Shown: positions 63,726 to 64,000 of the stretch, piece after piece
Position numbering within the stretch: position 1 is the stretch's first letter
How the letters are laid out: every line of letters begins with the position of its first letter
Assembly (NCBI RefSeq): GCF_900188325.1
Contig: NZ_FZPD01000003.1
Span: 248,001 to 312,000 of the forward strand
Source of the DNA: Ekhidna lutea
GTDB lineage: Bacteria > Bacteroidota > Bacteroidia > Cytophagales > Cyclobacteriaceae
Length of the DNA: 64,000 nt
Direction of reading: 5' to 3'
Notes under the pieces: model-generated
Database searches by the model: none
Told to the model about the DNA's origin: nothing
Seen by the model: only the letters and a program-made list of their open reading frames with translations
Program-made: the position numbers and the translations under genes

Positions 63726-64000
63726 TGATAAACGCCTGAAAATCCGGCCATTTTGGTTTAGAAATAACTTTTATTGGTTCTTTTTTTATCGGATGCTCAA
63801 ACTCCAGTTTGTATGCATACAGGTCAATACTCTTATCCTGATTTGCTTTTGAAAACCCATATTTCACATCGCCCCGAATGGATGTCTTATTCTCTCGCAT
63901 TTGGATACGAATCTGGTGCGGCCTTCCTGTTTCAGGTGTGATCTCTAGCAAGGAAATTTTACTGTGAGTGGCCAGCATACGATAGGAAAGAATCGCTTCT
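63712..64000 (-). CDS. RluA-family pseudouridine synthase, C-terminal part (partial)
   Basis: The frame stays open to the window edge, so the start and the catalytic Asp region (HRLD motif) lie outside. The visible 96 residues hold the C-terminal RluA signature: LLEITPETGRPHQIRIQM then GDVKYGFSK and a final YAYKLEFEHP. These enzymes isomerise uridine in rRNA or tRNA. An internal ATG at 63978 is not the true start, because the same frame continues upstream with family-like residues (ILSYR). The stop overlaps the next gene by 14 bp. Which RNA it modifies cannot be told. Confidence 0.85.
   Translation of the reverse strand, partial: EAILSYRMLATHSKISLLEITPETGRPHQIRIQMRENKTSIRGDVKYGFSKANQDKSIDLYAYKLEFEHPIKKEPIKVISKPKWPDFQAFINELD

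Overview
The window comes from a member of the Bacteroidota, most likely a marine-type Cytophagales bacterium; that placement is inference from gene content. The evidence is the SprA translocon of the type IX secretion system (T9SS) between ruvA and gcvH, a giant secreted protein ending in a T9SS sorting domain, Bacteroidota families (DUF4292, DUF4837, DUF1599, the BT_3928 DoxX family), an SDR-type threonine dehydrogenase, and promoter -7 boxes of the Bacteroidota form TAnnTTTG. No rRNA, tRNA, CRISPR array, insertion sequence or phage gene was found, and no stretch over 300 bases lacks a gene. Most of the window is ordinary core chromosome with tightly packed, overlapping genes.

Layout. 1-5.6 kb: a partial Ser/Arg-rich gene, a FadL-like outer-membrane protein, the operon DUF1599/BT_3928/aroK (minus) and divergent folP/cdaA. 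5.7-16 kb: a TPR histidine kinase with a LytTR regulator, then a 2563-residue surface protein. 16-18.6 kb: threonine catabolism (kbl and divergent tdh). 18.6-29.8 kb: an envelope-biogenesis run (crotonase, lipid-linked sugar flippase, nucleotidyltransferase, TPR protein, LolB-like DUF4292, EnvC-like factor, TatA, GatA, MltD, DUF4837). 29.9-41.1 kb: malic enzyme, ruvA, sprA, gcvH and tonB. 41.2-44.9 kb (minus): plsC, gatC and a large membrane-TPR protein. 45-50.4 kb: a NatAB-like ABC exporter, an orphan histidine kinase and atpDC. 50.6-57.6 kb: an ECF sigma factor, a membrane protein that may be its anti-sigma factor, a predicted outer-membrane protein, a CHASE2 membrane sensor and an exported TPR-CHAT protease, with a PabC-like gene antisense among them. 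57.8-64 kb: a fatty-acid desaturase, a sortilin/BNR propeller protein, pabB, a small membrane protein and the 3' part of an RluA pseudouridine synthase.

How the parts may work together. SprA is the outer-membrane exit channel that proteins with a C-terminal sorting domain need, so the giant propeller protein is a likely substrate encoded in the same window. The two-component pair directly upstream of it is a candidate regulator. The most system-like and least explained cluster is sigma factor / anti-sigma-like protein / outer-membrane protein / CHASE2 / CHAT at 50.6-57.6 kb, which reads as an envelope-sensing circuit with a caspase-like effector outside the cytoplasm. That interpretation is inference from domains and gene order.
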